Positions 13,201 through 32,600 of a DNA stretch of 64,000 bases are shown here, in pieces. Position numbers and translations under genes: made by a program. The stretch is from Eutrigla gurnardus (taxonomy: Eukaryota; Chordata; Actinopteri; Perciformes; Triglidae). The DNA lies in the NCBI GenBank assembly GCA_963514095.1, contig OY741277.1:11248137-11312136 (forward strand), given 5' to 3'. Under the pieces are notes generated by a model. The model worked only from the letters and a program-made list of their open reading frames with translations, made no database searches and was not told where the DNA came from. The stretch's first letter is position 1; each line of letters begins with the position of its first letter.

Positions 13201-16200
13201 CCCTCCGGTCCCCCTTTTTGAATAGAGGGACCACCACCCCGGTCTGCCAGTCCAGAGGCACTGTCCCCGACTGCCACGCGATGTTGCAGAGACGTGTCAG
13301 CCACGACAGCCCCACAGCATCCAGAGACTTGAGGTACTCAGGGCGGATCTCATCCACCCCCGGTGCCTTGCCACCGGGGAGCTTCTTAACTACCTCGGTG
13401 ACTTCAGCCCGGGTAATGGGTGGATGAACCTCCGAGTCTCCAGCCTCTGCTTCCTCAATGGAAGACGTGTCAGTGGGGTTGAGGAGATCCTCGAAGTATT
13501 CCTTCCACCGCCCGACGATATCCCCAGTCGAAGTCAGCAGCTCCCCACCTCCACCGTAAACAGTGTTGGTGGAGGGCTGCTTCCCCTTCCTGAGGCGCCG
13601 GATGGTTTGCCAGAATTTCCTCGAGGCCGACCGATAGTCCTCCTCCATGGCCTCCCCGAACTCTTCCCAGACCCGAACCTTTGCTTCAGCGACTACCCGC
13701 GCTGCAGCACGCTTGGCCTGCCGGTACCCGTCAGCTGCCTCGGGAGTCCCCCGAGCCAACCAGGTTCGGTAGGACTCCTTCTTCAGCTTGACAGCATCCC
13801 TTACTTCCGGTGTCCACCACCGGGTTCGGGGATTGCCACCACGACAGGCACCGGAGACCTTACGGCCACAGCTTCGAACAGCCGCGTCCACAATGGAAGC
13901 AGAGAACAAGGTCCATTCGGACTCAATGTCCCCAGCCTCCCTCGGGATCTGGTCAAAGCTCTCCCGGAGGTGGGAGTTGAAGACCTCCCTGACAGAGGGT
14001 TCCACCAGATGTTCCCAGCAGACCCTCACAACACGTTTAGGTCTGCCAAGTCTGTCCAGCTTCCTCCCCTGCCAGCGGATCCAACTCACCACCAGGTGGT
14101 GATCAGTTGACAGCTCAGCCCCTCTCTTCACCCGAGTGTCCAAGACATACGGCCGGAGGTCAGATGACACAACCATAAAGTCGATCATTGACCTCCGGCC
14201 TAGGGTGTCCTGGTGCCACGTGCACTGATGGACACCCTTATGCTTGAACATGGTGTTCGTTATGGACAAACTGTGACTAGCACAGAAGTCCAATAACAGA
14301 ACCCCACTCGGGTTCTGATCGGGGAGGCCGTTCCTCCCAATCACGCCCCTCCAGGTAACACTGTCATTGCCCACGTGAGCGTTGAAGTCCCCCAGTAAAA
14401 CAATGGAGTCCCCAGTTGGAGCACTCTCAAGTACCCCTCCCAAGGACTCCAAGAAGGCCGGGTACTCTGCACTGCCGTTTGGCCCGTAGGCCGAAACAAC
14501 AGTGAGAGACCTATCCCCGACCCGAAGGCGCAGGGAGACGACCCTCTCGTTCACTGGGGAAAACTCCAACACATGGCGGCTGAGCTGGGGGGCTACAAGC
14601 AAGCCCACACCAGCTCGGCGCCTTTCACCGCGGGCAACTCCAGAGTAGAAGAGAGTCCAGCCTCTCTCAAGGAGTTGGGTTCCAGAGCCCAGACTGTGCG
14701 TGGAGGTGAGCCCAACTACCTGTAGCCGGTAGCGCTCTACCTCCCGCACTAGCTCAGGCTCTTTCCCCCCCAGTGAGGTGACATTCCATGTCCCCATGGC
14801 TAGAGTCACCGTCCGGGGATTGGGTCGCCGGGGCACCCGCCCAGGACAGCCACCCAAATCCCACCGCACCGGCCCCCTATGGTTCAAAAAGTTGAATAAT
14901 AAATTAAAAATCTATAATCTCTTTTATTTTGGTCTTTCCTCTCTTCTCTGTATTTCTACTTTACTACTGACCCTGAAATGTGTTTTATTATTGCTCCAGG
15001 CACACATCCAGGATTACCAAAGCAAAGGAAAGATTAAAAGAAAGATTAAAAGTCCCCCTTAAGTCCTGCGGTTATTATTTTGAATCCTTTCATCGCTGCA
15101 TGCCCACTCACATTTATCCCCCAGGTTGAGAACCACCGTTCTAGTACATTATCTTCTTCTCTTGTATTGGGAGATCATTTTTGGCTCTCTCTCTCATTTT
15201 AGAATAAAACTGTTAACATGTTCAGTGGTTGTACTTTTTCCAGACGGCCCAGAAAACATTTCCATTTCAATGGAGCCGCCACTTGTTGTTGAGGGCAGCA
15301 GTGTGAATCTGACCTGCAGCAGTACTGCTAACCCTGCAGCAGACAACTTCACCTGGTACAGGAGTCCCGTCTCAGGATCCAGCTCCCTGGTCCAGGTGGG
15401 AACAGGACAGGTGCTGTCTGTCCCCTCTGTGGAGGCGTCCCACACTGGACTCTACCTCTGCCAGGCCAGGAACCCGCTGGGGGGAAACAACTCAACTCAG
15501 GTGCTGCTGGCCATGACGGAAAAGAACCGTGGTTTGTGTTATCTCCATCTAATTCGGTTGCTTTGTTCTTCAAGAAAATGTCATCAACAAGTGGCAGAAG
15601 TGCTTCGCATCCCAGTCGACCATTCTAACCTTTGAGTGTGTTTCTCTTCAGGCAGCCAGTCCCTCCCAATCTTAGCTGGAATCGGAGTCTCTGTTATGGG
15701 AATACTTGTGTTTGCTCTTCTGTTCTGGTGAGTCAATGAATGATGAAGCGAGGGAGCGTGATTGAATGACTATTAACATTCCCTTTTACCACATGTTGTG
15801 TTTTCACCTAATGTTGTCATGGCTGCATGTGTGACAGCACGTGCTTTGTGTGTCATCTTAATTCCCACACTGCTGCCATTTTTAAACACATTCTCAGTTG
15901 TATACGTATGACTAATATAACTGTAGAGTCTTTTTTAAAGTCAGAGATGTGTTTTAACAAATTGATTCTGAGAGGGGAAACATTTAATGGTAGCATCTGT
16001 TCTAAAAGTTATAGATACAGAATGCCATATATTCTGTGCTAAGTGTATTTCCAAAGAAACATTATTGTGAGTCATGATGGGTTAAGAAATAACACTCAAA
16101 AAAGTGAATGGTCAGTGAAAATGTACGTGTACTGCTCAGCAGTTTTTAGAAGTATCAAGCCAATGGGTTTCCAATTATTACACAACAACTTTAAAACATG

Positions 16201-17528
16201 ATATCAAAGATTGAGCAATTATTAAAAATGCTCTGTTCTGAGTTACAGAAATGGTTCTTATTTTGTTTCTGTGTCTTTATAGGCTGAAACGGAGGAACCG
16301 TGCAGAGAAAAAAGTAAGTAGGTGTAATTTAATATATTAAATTAATCTCATTTAACAATTTGGCACGGACTCTCTTTAGCAAGAAACCCAACAATTATTT
16401 AAAGAAGTGAAATATCTCGGGTTTCCTGTGGGGTTTCCCTCTTATTTAGTTCCTAACCAGAACTTCACATTATTTTGCACGACAATAACAGAAACTTAAG
16501 TGGAGCCAAAGCACGTGCTTACAACTTCCCATTTGGCACGGACAGTGCCAAATGGGAAGGTACAACAATTAGTACAATTTACAACAATCAGACTTTGAAC
16601 CAAGTGACTCGTCTCCTCTTCCCTCAGGCTCCCACACCTTATGAAGATGAGGTCACCTACTCAACAGTGACTATTACTCCCAGAAACCCCCGTCTTCCAC
16701 ATCACATGCACAACTCCTGGTAGGTTTGATGATCACAGCGCTAAAGTGTTGCTCCAGCTTGTTGGTCAAGCTCATATGTGTAGTCGCCGGGTGCTGTACA
16801 GCCCTGTATAACAATGTTACAAAAGAAGACATGGAAATTATGTTTAAACACTTCAAGACCTTCACTCAGGAAGATTAACATTATTGATAACTTGGATTAT
16901 AATTTGTTAAAATAAGTGAGTTCATGAATACAAATCCCCCACATAACCTAACCCACTTGCTCTCCATAAGAAATCATGTGGGATCGGTGCACATTTTTTT
17001 CTCAAATTTTTAATTGTAAATGTTTTTCTCCAATTCCCACCACTGAGCACAAATTTGTATCACTTGCATCATTGCATTAACTTCACATAGACTTATATGC
17101 AGTCACACCAGCTCTGAATCAATTTGCTTAACCTCTAAAAGCAATCTTTGCTCAGAATTGAACTAAAATGATTTATTAATATTTTCTGTATTTTTAATCT
17201 AACATTTCAGTAGGTCAGTCTTAATATCTAATCTAGTTAAAAAGATTACAATCCACCTTAAAAACCCAATGTGTATGATCATAGAATGTAAACTTCTCTT
17301 GGGGGCATTAACATTTCCAGATATATTATTACAGAGGACATGACCTCTATAGTAACTACCCCAGTACTGATATTATCTGCAGAAATAACACTTAAGACAT
17401 CAATGCTGCTCAGCATGCATGTCACCATCACGTTGTCACAGGTTGCAGTTTGGTTAAAATTCACAAATACTGTTAATTTCCTCCTCAGGTCCAACGCCGG
17501 AGAGGTTGAAGACACTGAGTTCAACTGA
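10284..17528 (+). CDS. Gene B: Siglec-like receptor, 4 Ig domains, one ITIM, sialic-acid Arg lost
   Basis: Exons 10284-10323, 10507-10845, 10940-11164, 11391-11663, 15244-15528, 15652-15727, 16283-16313, 16628-16719 and 17489-17528 join in phase to 466 codons. They encode a signal peptide (MECFILVILVIMPG), a one-exon V domain, three C2-type domains each in one exon, a membrane helix (LAGIGVSVMGILVFALLFW) and a basic tail with one ITIM (VTYSTV). The V domain keeps the Siglec Trp (GAWKVTY), the extra Cys (DQC) and the E-strand Cys (SDCSLRI). The F-strand position that is Arg in gene A is Ala here (YFFAFAT), so classical sialic-acid binding is doubtful. An antisense LINE lies in the 3.6-kb intron before domain 4. 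The domain 4 exon is nearly identical to an exon of gene D. Confidence 0.85.
11875..14885 (-). mobile_element. RTE-like non-LTR retrotransposon with 13-bp target-site duplication
   Basis: A 3.0-kb insertion lies antisense inside the gene B intron. It is flanked by perfect 13-bp direct repeats AAAAAGTTGAATA at 11862-11874 and 14886-14898. On the minus strand it begins within an open frame and ends, after a very short 3' UTR, in a tail of ATGG repeats (ATCC repeats on the plus strand at 11875-11890). One ORF with endonuclease plus reverse transcriptase, a very short 3' UTR and a simple-repeat tail fit the RTE clade. The frame is open to the 5' edge, so a short 5' truncation is likely. The clade is assigned from architecture and from memory of fish repeats. 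Confidence 0.92.
11903..14797 (-). CDS. LINE ORF: APE-type endonuclease plus reverse transcriptase
   Basis: The frame is open for 994 codons from 14887. The first in-frame ATG is at 14797, giving 964 residues that start MGTWNVTSL. The endonuclease half shows the expected order: GTWNV near the start, a GDFNAHVG motif, and a STDHHLV motif near its end. The reverse transcriptase half shows KAFDRVPR, then GLRQGCPLSP, then the catalytic LLFADDVVLLA. A C-terminal RWLGHLYRMP segment followed by a basic RGRPRTRW stretch is typical of this family. No stop or frameshift interrupts it, so the copy looks recent and possibly functional. It would nick target DNA and reverse-transcribe its own RNA in place. 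Confidence 0.92.
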   Translation of the reverse strand: MGTWNVTSLGGKEPELVREVERYRLQVVGLTSTHSLGSGTQLLERGWTLFYSGVARGERRRAGVGLLVAPQLSRHVLEFSPVNERVVSLRLRVGDRSLTVVSAYGPNGSAEYPAFLESLGGVLESAPTGDSIVLLGDFNAHVGNDSVTWRGVIGRNGLPDQNPSGVLLLDFCASHSLSITNTMFKHKGVHQCTWHQDTLGRRSMIDFMVVSSDLRPYVLDTRVKRGAELSTDHHLVVSWIRWQGRKLDRLGRPKRVVRVCWEHLVEPSVREVFNSHLRESFDQIPREAGDIESEWTLFSASIVDAAVRSCGRKVSGACRGGNPRTRWWTPEVRDAVKLKKESYRTWLARGTPEAADGYRQAKRAAARVVAEAKVRVWEEFGEAMEEDYRSASRKFWQTIRRLRKGKQPSTNTVYGGGGELLTSTGDIVGRWKEYFEDLLNPTDTSSIEEAEAGDSEVHPPITRAEVTEVVKKLPGGKAPGVDEIRPEYLKSLDAVGLSWLTRLCNIAWQSGTVPLDWQTGVVVPLFKKGDRRVCSNYRGITLLSLPGKVYSRVLERKIRPIVEPQIQEEQCGFRPGRGTLDQLYTLCRVLEGSWEFAQPVHMCFVDLEKAFDRVPRGILWEVLREYGVGGPLLRAVRSLYDRSRSLVRIAGSKSDLFQVHVGLRQGCPLSPVLFIIFMDRISRRSRGPEGIWFGSHWISSLLFADDVVLLAPSSQDLQHALGRFAAECEAAGMRISTSKSEAMVLDRKKVACSLQVGGEFLPQVEEFKYLGVLFTSEGRMEREIDRRIGAAAAVMQSLYRSVVVKRELSRKAKLSIYRSIYVPTLTYGHELWVMTERIRSRIQAAEMSFLRRVAGRSLRDRVRSSVTREELGVEALLLHIERSQLRWLGHLYRMPPGRLPREVFQACPTGRRPRGRPRTRWSDYVTRLAWERLGVLPEELGEVSGEREVWASLLRQLPPRPGPG
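16525..16559. repeat. Perfect 15-bp inverted repeat, 5-nt loop
   Basis: Arms CTTCCCATTTGGCAC (16525-16539) and GTGCCAAATGGGAAG (16545-16559) match perfectly around the loop GGACA. It sits in the gene B intron just before the ITIM exon. Confidence 0.97.
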
Positions 17529-17560
17529 AACCTTTCACTCCTTTAGAGTTTCATCATCAG

Positions 17561-17594
17561 GAAACCAATGTCTTGTTCTCAAGACATTGGTTTC
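17561..17594 (+). promoter_or_regulatory. Perfect 15-bp stem-loop in the 3' UTR of gene B
   Basis: Arms GAAACCAATGTCTTG (17561-17575) and CAAGACATTGGTTTC (17580-17594) flank a TTCT loop, 32 bases after the stop codon. The hairpin lies inside the expected mRNA, so a role in stability or translation is possible but not shown. Confidence 0.7.
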
Positions 17595-17758
17595 TTTTTC
17601 TTAAATTGTAAAAAATGTTCAGTCTCTCTGGAGGGTTAAACAAATCTTCTTTGATGTACTTTGTACTTTCTATTACTGTTTTTGCAAAGTTTTTGTTTCT
17701 CTACTATGTACAGCAATTACCTAATTTCATAATGATTAATATTTTTGATATGCGAAAG

Positions 17759-17777
17759 AATAAAGAATAAAATAAAA
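17759..17777 (+). terminator. Polyadenylation signals of gene B
   Basis: AATAAA occurs at 17759-17764 and overlapping copies follow, about 230 bases after the stop codon. Confidence 0.6.
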
Positions 17778-17799
17778 GGAATAAAAGTCCTGAAACTGT

Positions 17800-19457
17800 C
17801 TGTCTTTATTTCATTCTGCTGCATCTTTGACGCTGTACAGTTAATATTAAACAATGTATAAATAAATACTGATATTATTACACAATGACTATGGGCAAGC
17901 TGTTATTTCAATAAAAAAAACTCATGCAACCATTTACATTTTACAATATTTATTTCTCTTGCACACATCATAATTGCCATATTTTTACATACATTAGCTT
18001 TATCACAAAGGAGGAACTGGTGGTGAGTAGTTTAGGACTTAATGGTTGCAAATAAAATCACCTTAAGCTATAAATCAGCACCAGAAAGGCTTTAAATGTA
18101 TTATTGCAGTCGTGTTCATATTCAATGCTTTCTATGGACCTGGTGCAGGATACAGACTCAGTAGTAGAATTCTACATGATCAACAGTGATCATGTAGAAT
18201 TCTACATCATTGTCGTGGTATGTATTATATACTGTATGTATGACTGTTGGAGCAGAAGACAGTTTTACAAAATAATGCTATCCTTGGTCATAGATGATCA
18301 GAAGTACACATATTCCTGCCAGTTAAAATAAGGAGAAATCATCAGAATTTAAAATGTGGTAATCAGTATGCGGTGCAGTAAAAGAAACAGGTTGTTATTG
18401 CACTGTTGGCTTTAAGATCTGTGGATCATGAAGACATCTCTAACATGTCTCAAATAAACATCTACACAAACAAGACACTGACTAATATTTACAAGACATT
18501 AACAAAATACTGATTTCAATATAAGCATCATCTTCACCAATTCATGTGTTGTCATTTGATAAAGACAGACCTTAAATTAATATTTTTTTCATACAAAAGT
18601 CAGGCTACTGCATGTAAAAGGACATGAATCTTTTTCATCACATTGTGATTTCTTTTCACGGTGAACCTGAGCCTTAACAAGCCTCAATTCAATGTATTAC
18701 AAGTTATAATGGTTTTCTAACTTGACTGCTGGTGACATTGCAGAAGCGTGCAGCTCAAAGAAGTAAGTAATCTCTTATCTCTCTTAAAAATTATCTTACA
18801 AAACTCATATTTTACTGTAAATCCAGTACAGGGAATGGAATAGTATTTTTCTTTTGCATGTTTATTAATAACTTCCTATTATCAAAGTTAAGTCTGTTTT
18901 ATTGGCTCTCTGTTGATCTGTTTATAACTTCATGTTTCTTAAAGCGCTCTATCTGTGTATCTCTGCAAATATACAGAACATCTATTAAAGATTATGGACT
19001 TGATGGGCATTAAAGAATGTGAGAAAGTTCAGGAAGAAGTTAAATCCTCAATAAAACAAAGATTTAGGTGTGAAGGAGAATCTGGAACCTGTGACATGAC
19101 GGGAACATCAGAGCCTTTCAGCCTCCCGTCCAACTGACCCCTGTTGACATCATCCAGGTCTTTTACTATTGTCATCCAAGAGTAGAAAAAGTTGAAACAT
19201 GGGAGCAGGAATCTCATGTTCGCGCCATTTTGTGAAGCCCCGGTGAGTTGTTATAGTTCTGGAGGATAAAGATAAGAGCAGAAAAACACTTCTTTGTCAC
19301 AAGATGTAGAAGACTAACTATGAATACGACCTTTCTTTACCTGGTGAGAAAAAACTGGCTTGGTGAGAGTTACAAGTTACTTTTCTATTTCTGTAGTTGG
19401 TAATTGGTGGTAGAGGCAGTGCTATCGATGTGTCTTTTGGTTGTGTATAATAGCATT
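17800..19457. other. Convergent 3' intergenic region between gene B and hepsin
   Basis: Genes B (+) and hepsin (-) end towards each other here. No exon is supported. A minus-strand AATAAA near 17951 could serve a long hepsin 3' UTR. A 19-bp perfect palindrome lies at 18164-18205. A short segment at 18742-18762 resembles an exon end followed by gtaag, but has no continuation. Confidence 0.5.
18164..18205. repeat. Perfect 19-bp inverted repeat, 4-nt loop
   Basis: Arms GTAGAATTCTACATGATCA (18164-18182) and its exact reverse complement (18187-18205) flank the loop ACAG. Each arm contains the self-palindrome GTAGAATTCTAC. Confidence 0.97.
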
Positions 19458-27710
<8,253 letters not shown>

Positions 27711-28743
27711 CTGTGTACAGTAGGAAGCAGAGAGCAGCAATAGACAACGATCCGTATCCTTCCTTCCTTCCTTCCTTCCTTCCTTCTCTCCTTGACTCCT
27801 GAGGACAGGTGGTCTAAGGCCTCGCCAGTCGTTTTCTCCTGGTTACATAATATTGAAGGTTTTTTAAAAAATAATTTATCAAAGAGCAAGCCAGATAGAG
27901 AGAGTAATACGAGATTAGATTTGAAAAACGTATTTATATTGTAAAGTGAGAGTACAAACTACCACTTTTTCAGAAACTAGAATACTAATTAATAATACCA
28001 TATACTCATTACACTTCATCCAAGAATATTACTTACATTTTTGATCGATACACTCCGTTTGTTTCGGAGCCGTTGTTTTCACTGTGTGTTAAAGTTAATT
28101 CACACACTCACAAAAACACAAATGTATTTAGTCCACATAAGAAATTCGTTTTATTGTAACTGAGCTGCTATTTTATATATTTGTATGGTAATTCCATGTG
28201 AACAAGCTTCGTATGATAGCACATAAAGAAGGCTTCCAAGGGTGAAACCAATGACTCACTGTCCTGAGGACACGATATGAGCCATATGAGACCACGGGGA
28301 GCAACAAGACTAATTATAAGGAAGTATATTGAGACACAAAGGGTTTTTTTTCTTCTGTATAATAAAAATTACAGGCAATAATGTTTAAAACGCCTGTAAA
28401 TAAAATGTTGCTGTGATATGTGTATCACTTTAGACTGCAGAGGTCTGCAGAACTGGAGATGGTTTAGGTTCATCACACACAGGGACATTAAAAAAAGGTT
28501 CAGCATGATAAACTGTAACATTGACATGAACAAAATATACGAGTTGGCTACTTAATTTTACTGAAAACATGTTTGCTCTCAAATAGCAACTCACTACTAG
28601 TAAGTAGTAAGCTTTAGTCTACAGCAAGGTGAACTATAAGCATTTAATGACACCAGAAATAAGCAACAAAGTTAGCTGATAGCTTCTTTTCAGAGTTAGC
28701 ATGCAACTACAGGGCTGGAAGAAATCAGGGAAGGCGACTCACC

Positions 28744-28781
28744 TGTGTTTTCTTGCAGCAGGTGGAGCACTGGCCTTCCTT
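28744..28781 (-). other. Candidate 5' non-coding exon of hepsin
   Basis: On the minus strand a strong donor (ACACAG then GTGAGT) lies about 1 kb upstream of the first coding exon. No ATG is in frame with the coding exon, so it would be untranslated. The 5' limit is not defined. The sequence from here to 29631 shows no other gene and should include the promoters of hepsin (-) and gene C (+). Confidence 0.3.
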
Positions 28782-29341
28782 ATTCACAAATATTATAATA
28801 TATTATTGTTAGTCCGCTTTAAAGAATAGAAAAAGGCACCCCCAAAAAACGTGTGCCCCGAAGACAAACGCCTAACGCCGCCAGAGATCACACGTTAAAT
28901 CCCAGTTTGCAGTAAATCCTTTTTGCTCTCTTCACAGGTGACTGACCCCAAAGAAACAAGAAAAAGAAAAAAGGGTAGCAGAGCTTTCAGCGACCGTTTC
29001 TATCAACCAAAACCACCGACGCCTGCTTCTAGTAGAAACGAGAGAAACATTTGGAAGAGTGGATTTATTGAGACAAAGTCAGTGAACGTTAATCCCAACT
29101 TTGTCGGTCCTTCTGTGGGCAGCCAGCCGGACGAGAGGGGCGCGAGTGACGTCATCCTACGCTTCTGCGTGGACAGAAAGGAGCACGAGAGCTCTCACAA
29201 GCTGCACGTGAACCAACAAAGTGAAGTTACACGAGTCGATGGGGACTGATTCAAGAATGTCAATTTGGTATAGAGATTACCTCTTCATGTCTTTACTGGT
29301 GCAGTGATACCAGAAAACGCATAGTGTCCCACAGACTCAGA

Positions 29342-29349
29342 CACACGCT

Positions 29350-29420
<71 letters not shown>
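29342..29420 (+). repeat. (CA)n microsatellite upstream of gene C
   Basis: A long CA run about 210 bases before the start codon of gene C, probably in its promoter or 5' UTR. Confidence 0.95.
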
Positions 29421-29425
<5 letters not shown>

Positions 29426-29631
29426 CAGACAGACACAAAACATGAAAGCACAGAAACAGCTCCAGTTCCTTTTTTGCAGAGAATATAAAAAGGAAGTCTT
29501 TGCTCTAGCGGAAGAGAAGTGAGCACAGTACTGATAGAGCCTGCTAGAAAAAGCCAAGCGAGGAGAGGTGACTGAGGGAGGAAAGGTCAGGAGACCACAA
29601 CAAAACAAGTACAACAGCCACAGCAGAAGAG

Positions 29632-32600
29632 ATGGATGGTGGAGTGGCACAGTGTTGCTACTGGCTGCTGCTCACACTCTCTGTGAGAGGTAAGACCATG
29701 TATGAAATCACCTGTAACAGATGGTGAAGATCAGCTGACCCAGCATTTGTCGGTTGTATTGAACAACATTTACTTAAAGTGTTGTGCTTGACGGTTCCTG
29801 CTTGAGTAACATTAATGTGTCATTATCATCATGAAGTTGATGTGTGGTTACAACTGCTTGTAAGATTGTGTCATTATCATCATGAAGTTGATGTGTGGTT
29901 ACAACTGCTTGTAAGATTATTTGTCATGTATCATATCATATTGGAGTTGCCACAAAAATCTTGACAATTTCTGGGGCAACAAGTAGGCAACAACTATAAA
30001 TCTGTTCTTGTTGTCTACATTGCTTTTTTGCTCTTTTCATTATTAGACTACATACTATTAGTATCTGAGAAAAATACCCTTCAAATAAGCCATTATTACA
30101 AGAAAATGCAATGAATACAGTGCTGCACATCGTGGCAACAGTTATAATGTTGGTACACTCAGATGCATTGGTCACTTTGATCTCTGGATAATGTGATTTG
30201 AAATTATTTTATCTTTAACCTGTAAAATTAAACCACAAGTAATTATTGAGTTCGTAGTGTCATTTGGTGGTTACGATATAGAAACTTATTTGAACACATA
30301 TCCTCTGCCCCTCAGGTATCCTTGCAGGTGATTGGTCGGTTCGTCTTCCCTCCAGTCCTATCTGTGCTCTAATTGGATCTACTGTGGTTCTCCCTTGTTC
30401 CTATGACTACCCCCAAAGTTCTAATGAAACCAAGGAAGAGGGGCAGCCCTCTACTCAGGTAATTCAATAAAGAAGTCTTTGTTGGCAGTTGCAGTACATG
30501 CTGCAGTGTGTCTTTAAGCAGAAGACATTCTCTGCAAGGCCTCAAATCTGTTTCAGAAAGGAGGTTAATTAGGGATAACTGCATATAACTATTTTAACCT
30601 TACGTTTTACGAGTGGAGTCAGGGTAACATAAACATAAGCATCTGCTATTTTGCAGTACTTTAGTTCAAAAGCTCCTTGTTTTTTTATTCAGCATTTTCT
30701 TTGTTTGTATTTCTCTGTCAGGACGGAGGAGGAGAAGAGGGACAGCAGTACAAAGTTGTGTCTGAGATGTGGTGTCTCAAAGACAGTCGCTGTATCACAT
30801 CAAGGTACTGTTGAAGACGCACTGAAAGCAATTCATTTGAGCAAAGAACCCTACAGCAAAGGGTTTAAACAAACAATCTGTCTGTCTGTCTGTCCGTCTC
30901 AGCTATGTCTTCCACAGTGACGGTATCTTCCCAGATCCGTCCTACCAGAACAGGGTGGAGTACCTGGGACAACCGGGATCAAAAAACTGCTCTCTGAGAA
31001 TTTCTGATGTGAGACAGTCAGACGGTGGAGCATACGTGTTTTACCTCATCACCAGCCACCCCACACAGAAGATGCCAGGGCAGAGCGGTATACAGCTCCT
31101 GGTGGCAGGTGGGAATATTTCATTTACAGATAATACTTCGACTGATCGCAGTCAACATGATCATCGTCGCCGTAATCAAAGCTATCATCATCCTCTCCTC
31201 TCTTTTGCCAATTTGGTATTCTAATTGCAAAGTTGGGAGCTTTTTTTTAGGAATCATGTCTTGATTTGCACTCATAGCTAACATTCATCACAAAATCTTG
31301 AAGACAAAAACTAGCAGTTTCAAATCAGTTTGCACTTACAAACTCATAAAGTCATTTTGTTTATCCTTCCTCGATCTTGTGACTGTTTTTGTCTGTCTTT
31401 GTGTCTCACCGGAGCAGTCTTACTTCCTGTCTTACTGCCTGTCTGTCTGTCTCCTTGCATGTCTGTCTGTCCCATAACAGTATTGAGCTGTTGCTAGTTA
31501 TTATTCAAACAACAAACAAAAGAATATTTGTACTTTGCTAACTTGTATTACTTCAATGCTTTGGTAGCAAGTGCCTTAAGTTAACCACTTTCTTTATGTA
31601 ACTCTGTTTGACATTTTGTGTTATTCAAGAGAAGTAGAACTGAAACTGACCACTGCTATACAAATAGTAATTTATATAGCTTGATTTAATAATAGGTTTT
31701 ATCGTATCAAAGGCCAGGTTTATGACGAAGCCAGGAAGTGGCATTGCTCCACCACAAACATATTCTTGAGAAACTTCTGGGTGAAGTCACACTTCAGTTC
31801 TGCATGTTGTGTCATTCTTTCTGTTTAAATCCCACAAAGTACTTAATCTGTACTTATCTGAATCTGTAGGACGAGGAAAACACACAAAAATGGTGGATTA
31901 CAGTAGAATAGAAATTAATAATGAGAGAAAAGTTGGATGTCTGAATTCTGCTGATGCTCATGTTATTTATAAATTATACAAAATCATAACAATACGAGAG
32001 TTGAAATAATAAGATCTTTCAAACTATCTTTGACATCAGTAGGCTATTTATAAAATCCTGGGGATTCAACACCCTGGTAGAAAGTGACATACAATTGTTG
32101 GTCACAAGAATCACACAGACTAACCAGTCAAATGATGAATCTTGTCTCCTTGAATATCTAAGGTGAGTAATATAATCACATAATCACTTTCCCTTACTCC
32201 TAACCCTTGCTTTCTCCAGACTCCTCCAGCGCCGTCACAGTGTCAGCAAGTCCCTCCAGTGACATCACAGAGGGCGTGGCCCTACGTCTGGCCTGCTGCA
32301 GCCCTGCTGCCGGTCCACAGGCCCGTTTCAGATGGTACAAGAGCACAAGCAGCAGCCCGGGACACACTGGGCAGGTGTGGAACATCAGCGAGGTTACATC
32401 TGATGACTCTGGCGGCTACTACTGTCAGATGCACACCGGGAATCAAGTACAGAACTCAACAGTGCTGCCCATCGATGTAGAGTGTAAGTGAAGCAGCTTA
32501 ATTCTGATCATTCAGCATGACATACGTTGAAGCAGGATCCTTCTGAATGCGAATTTCAACAGAAAATTTCTTGAGAAATTCTTCGCTGGATGAGGTCAAC

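Noticed and set aside
13424..14110. Plus-strand ORF of 228 codons
   Set aside because: It is the antisense shadow of the LINE reverse transcriptase frame.
28744..28781. Reading KEGQCSTCCKK as the hepsin N-terminus
   Set aside because: It looks similar to the human N-terminus, but the phase does not fit the membrane exon and there is no ATG. The exon at 27710-27674 fits phase, start codon and acceptor.
28923..29249. Plus-strand ORF of 108 codons between hepsin and gene C
   Set aside because: It has no splice context and no recognisable domain, and lies in the shared upstream region of two real genes. It could be chance.
29285..29650. Minus-strand ORF with a Cys-Val repeat
   Set aside because: It translates the CA microsatellite upstream of gene C.
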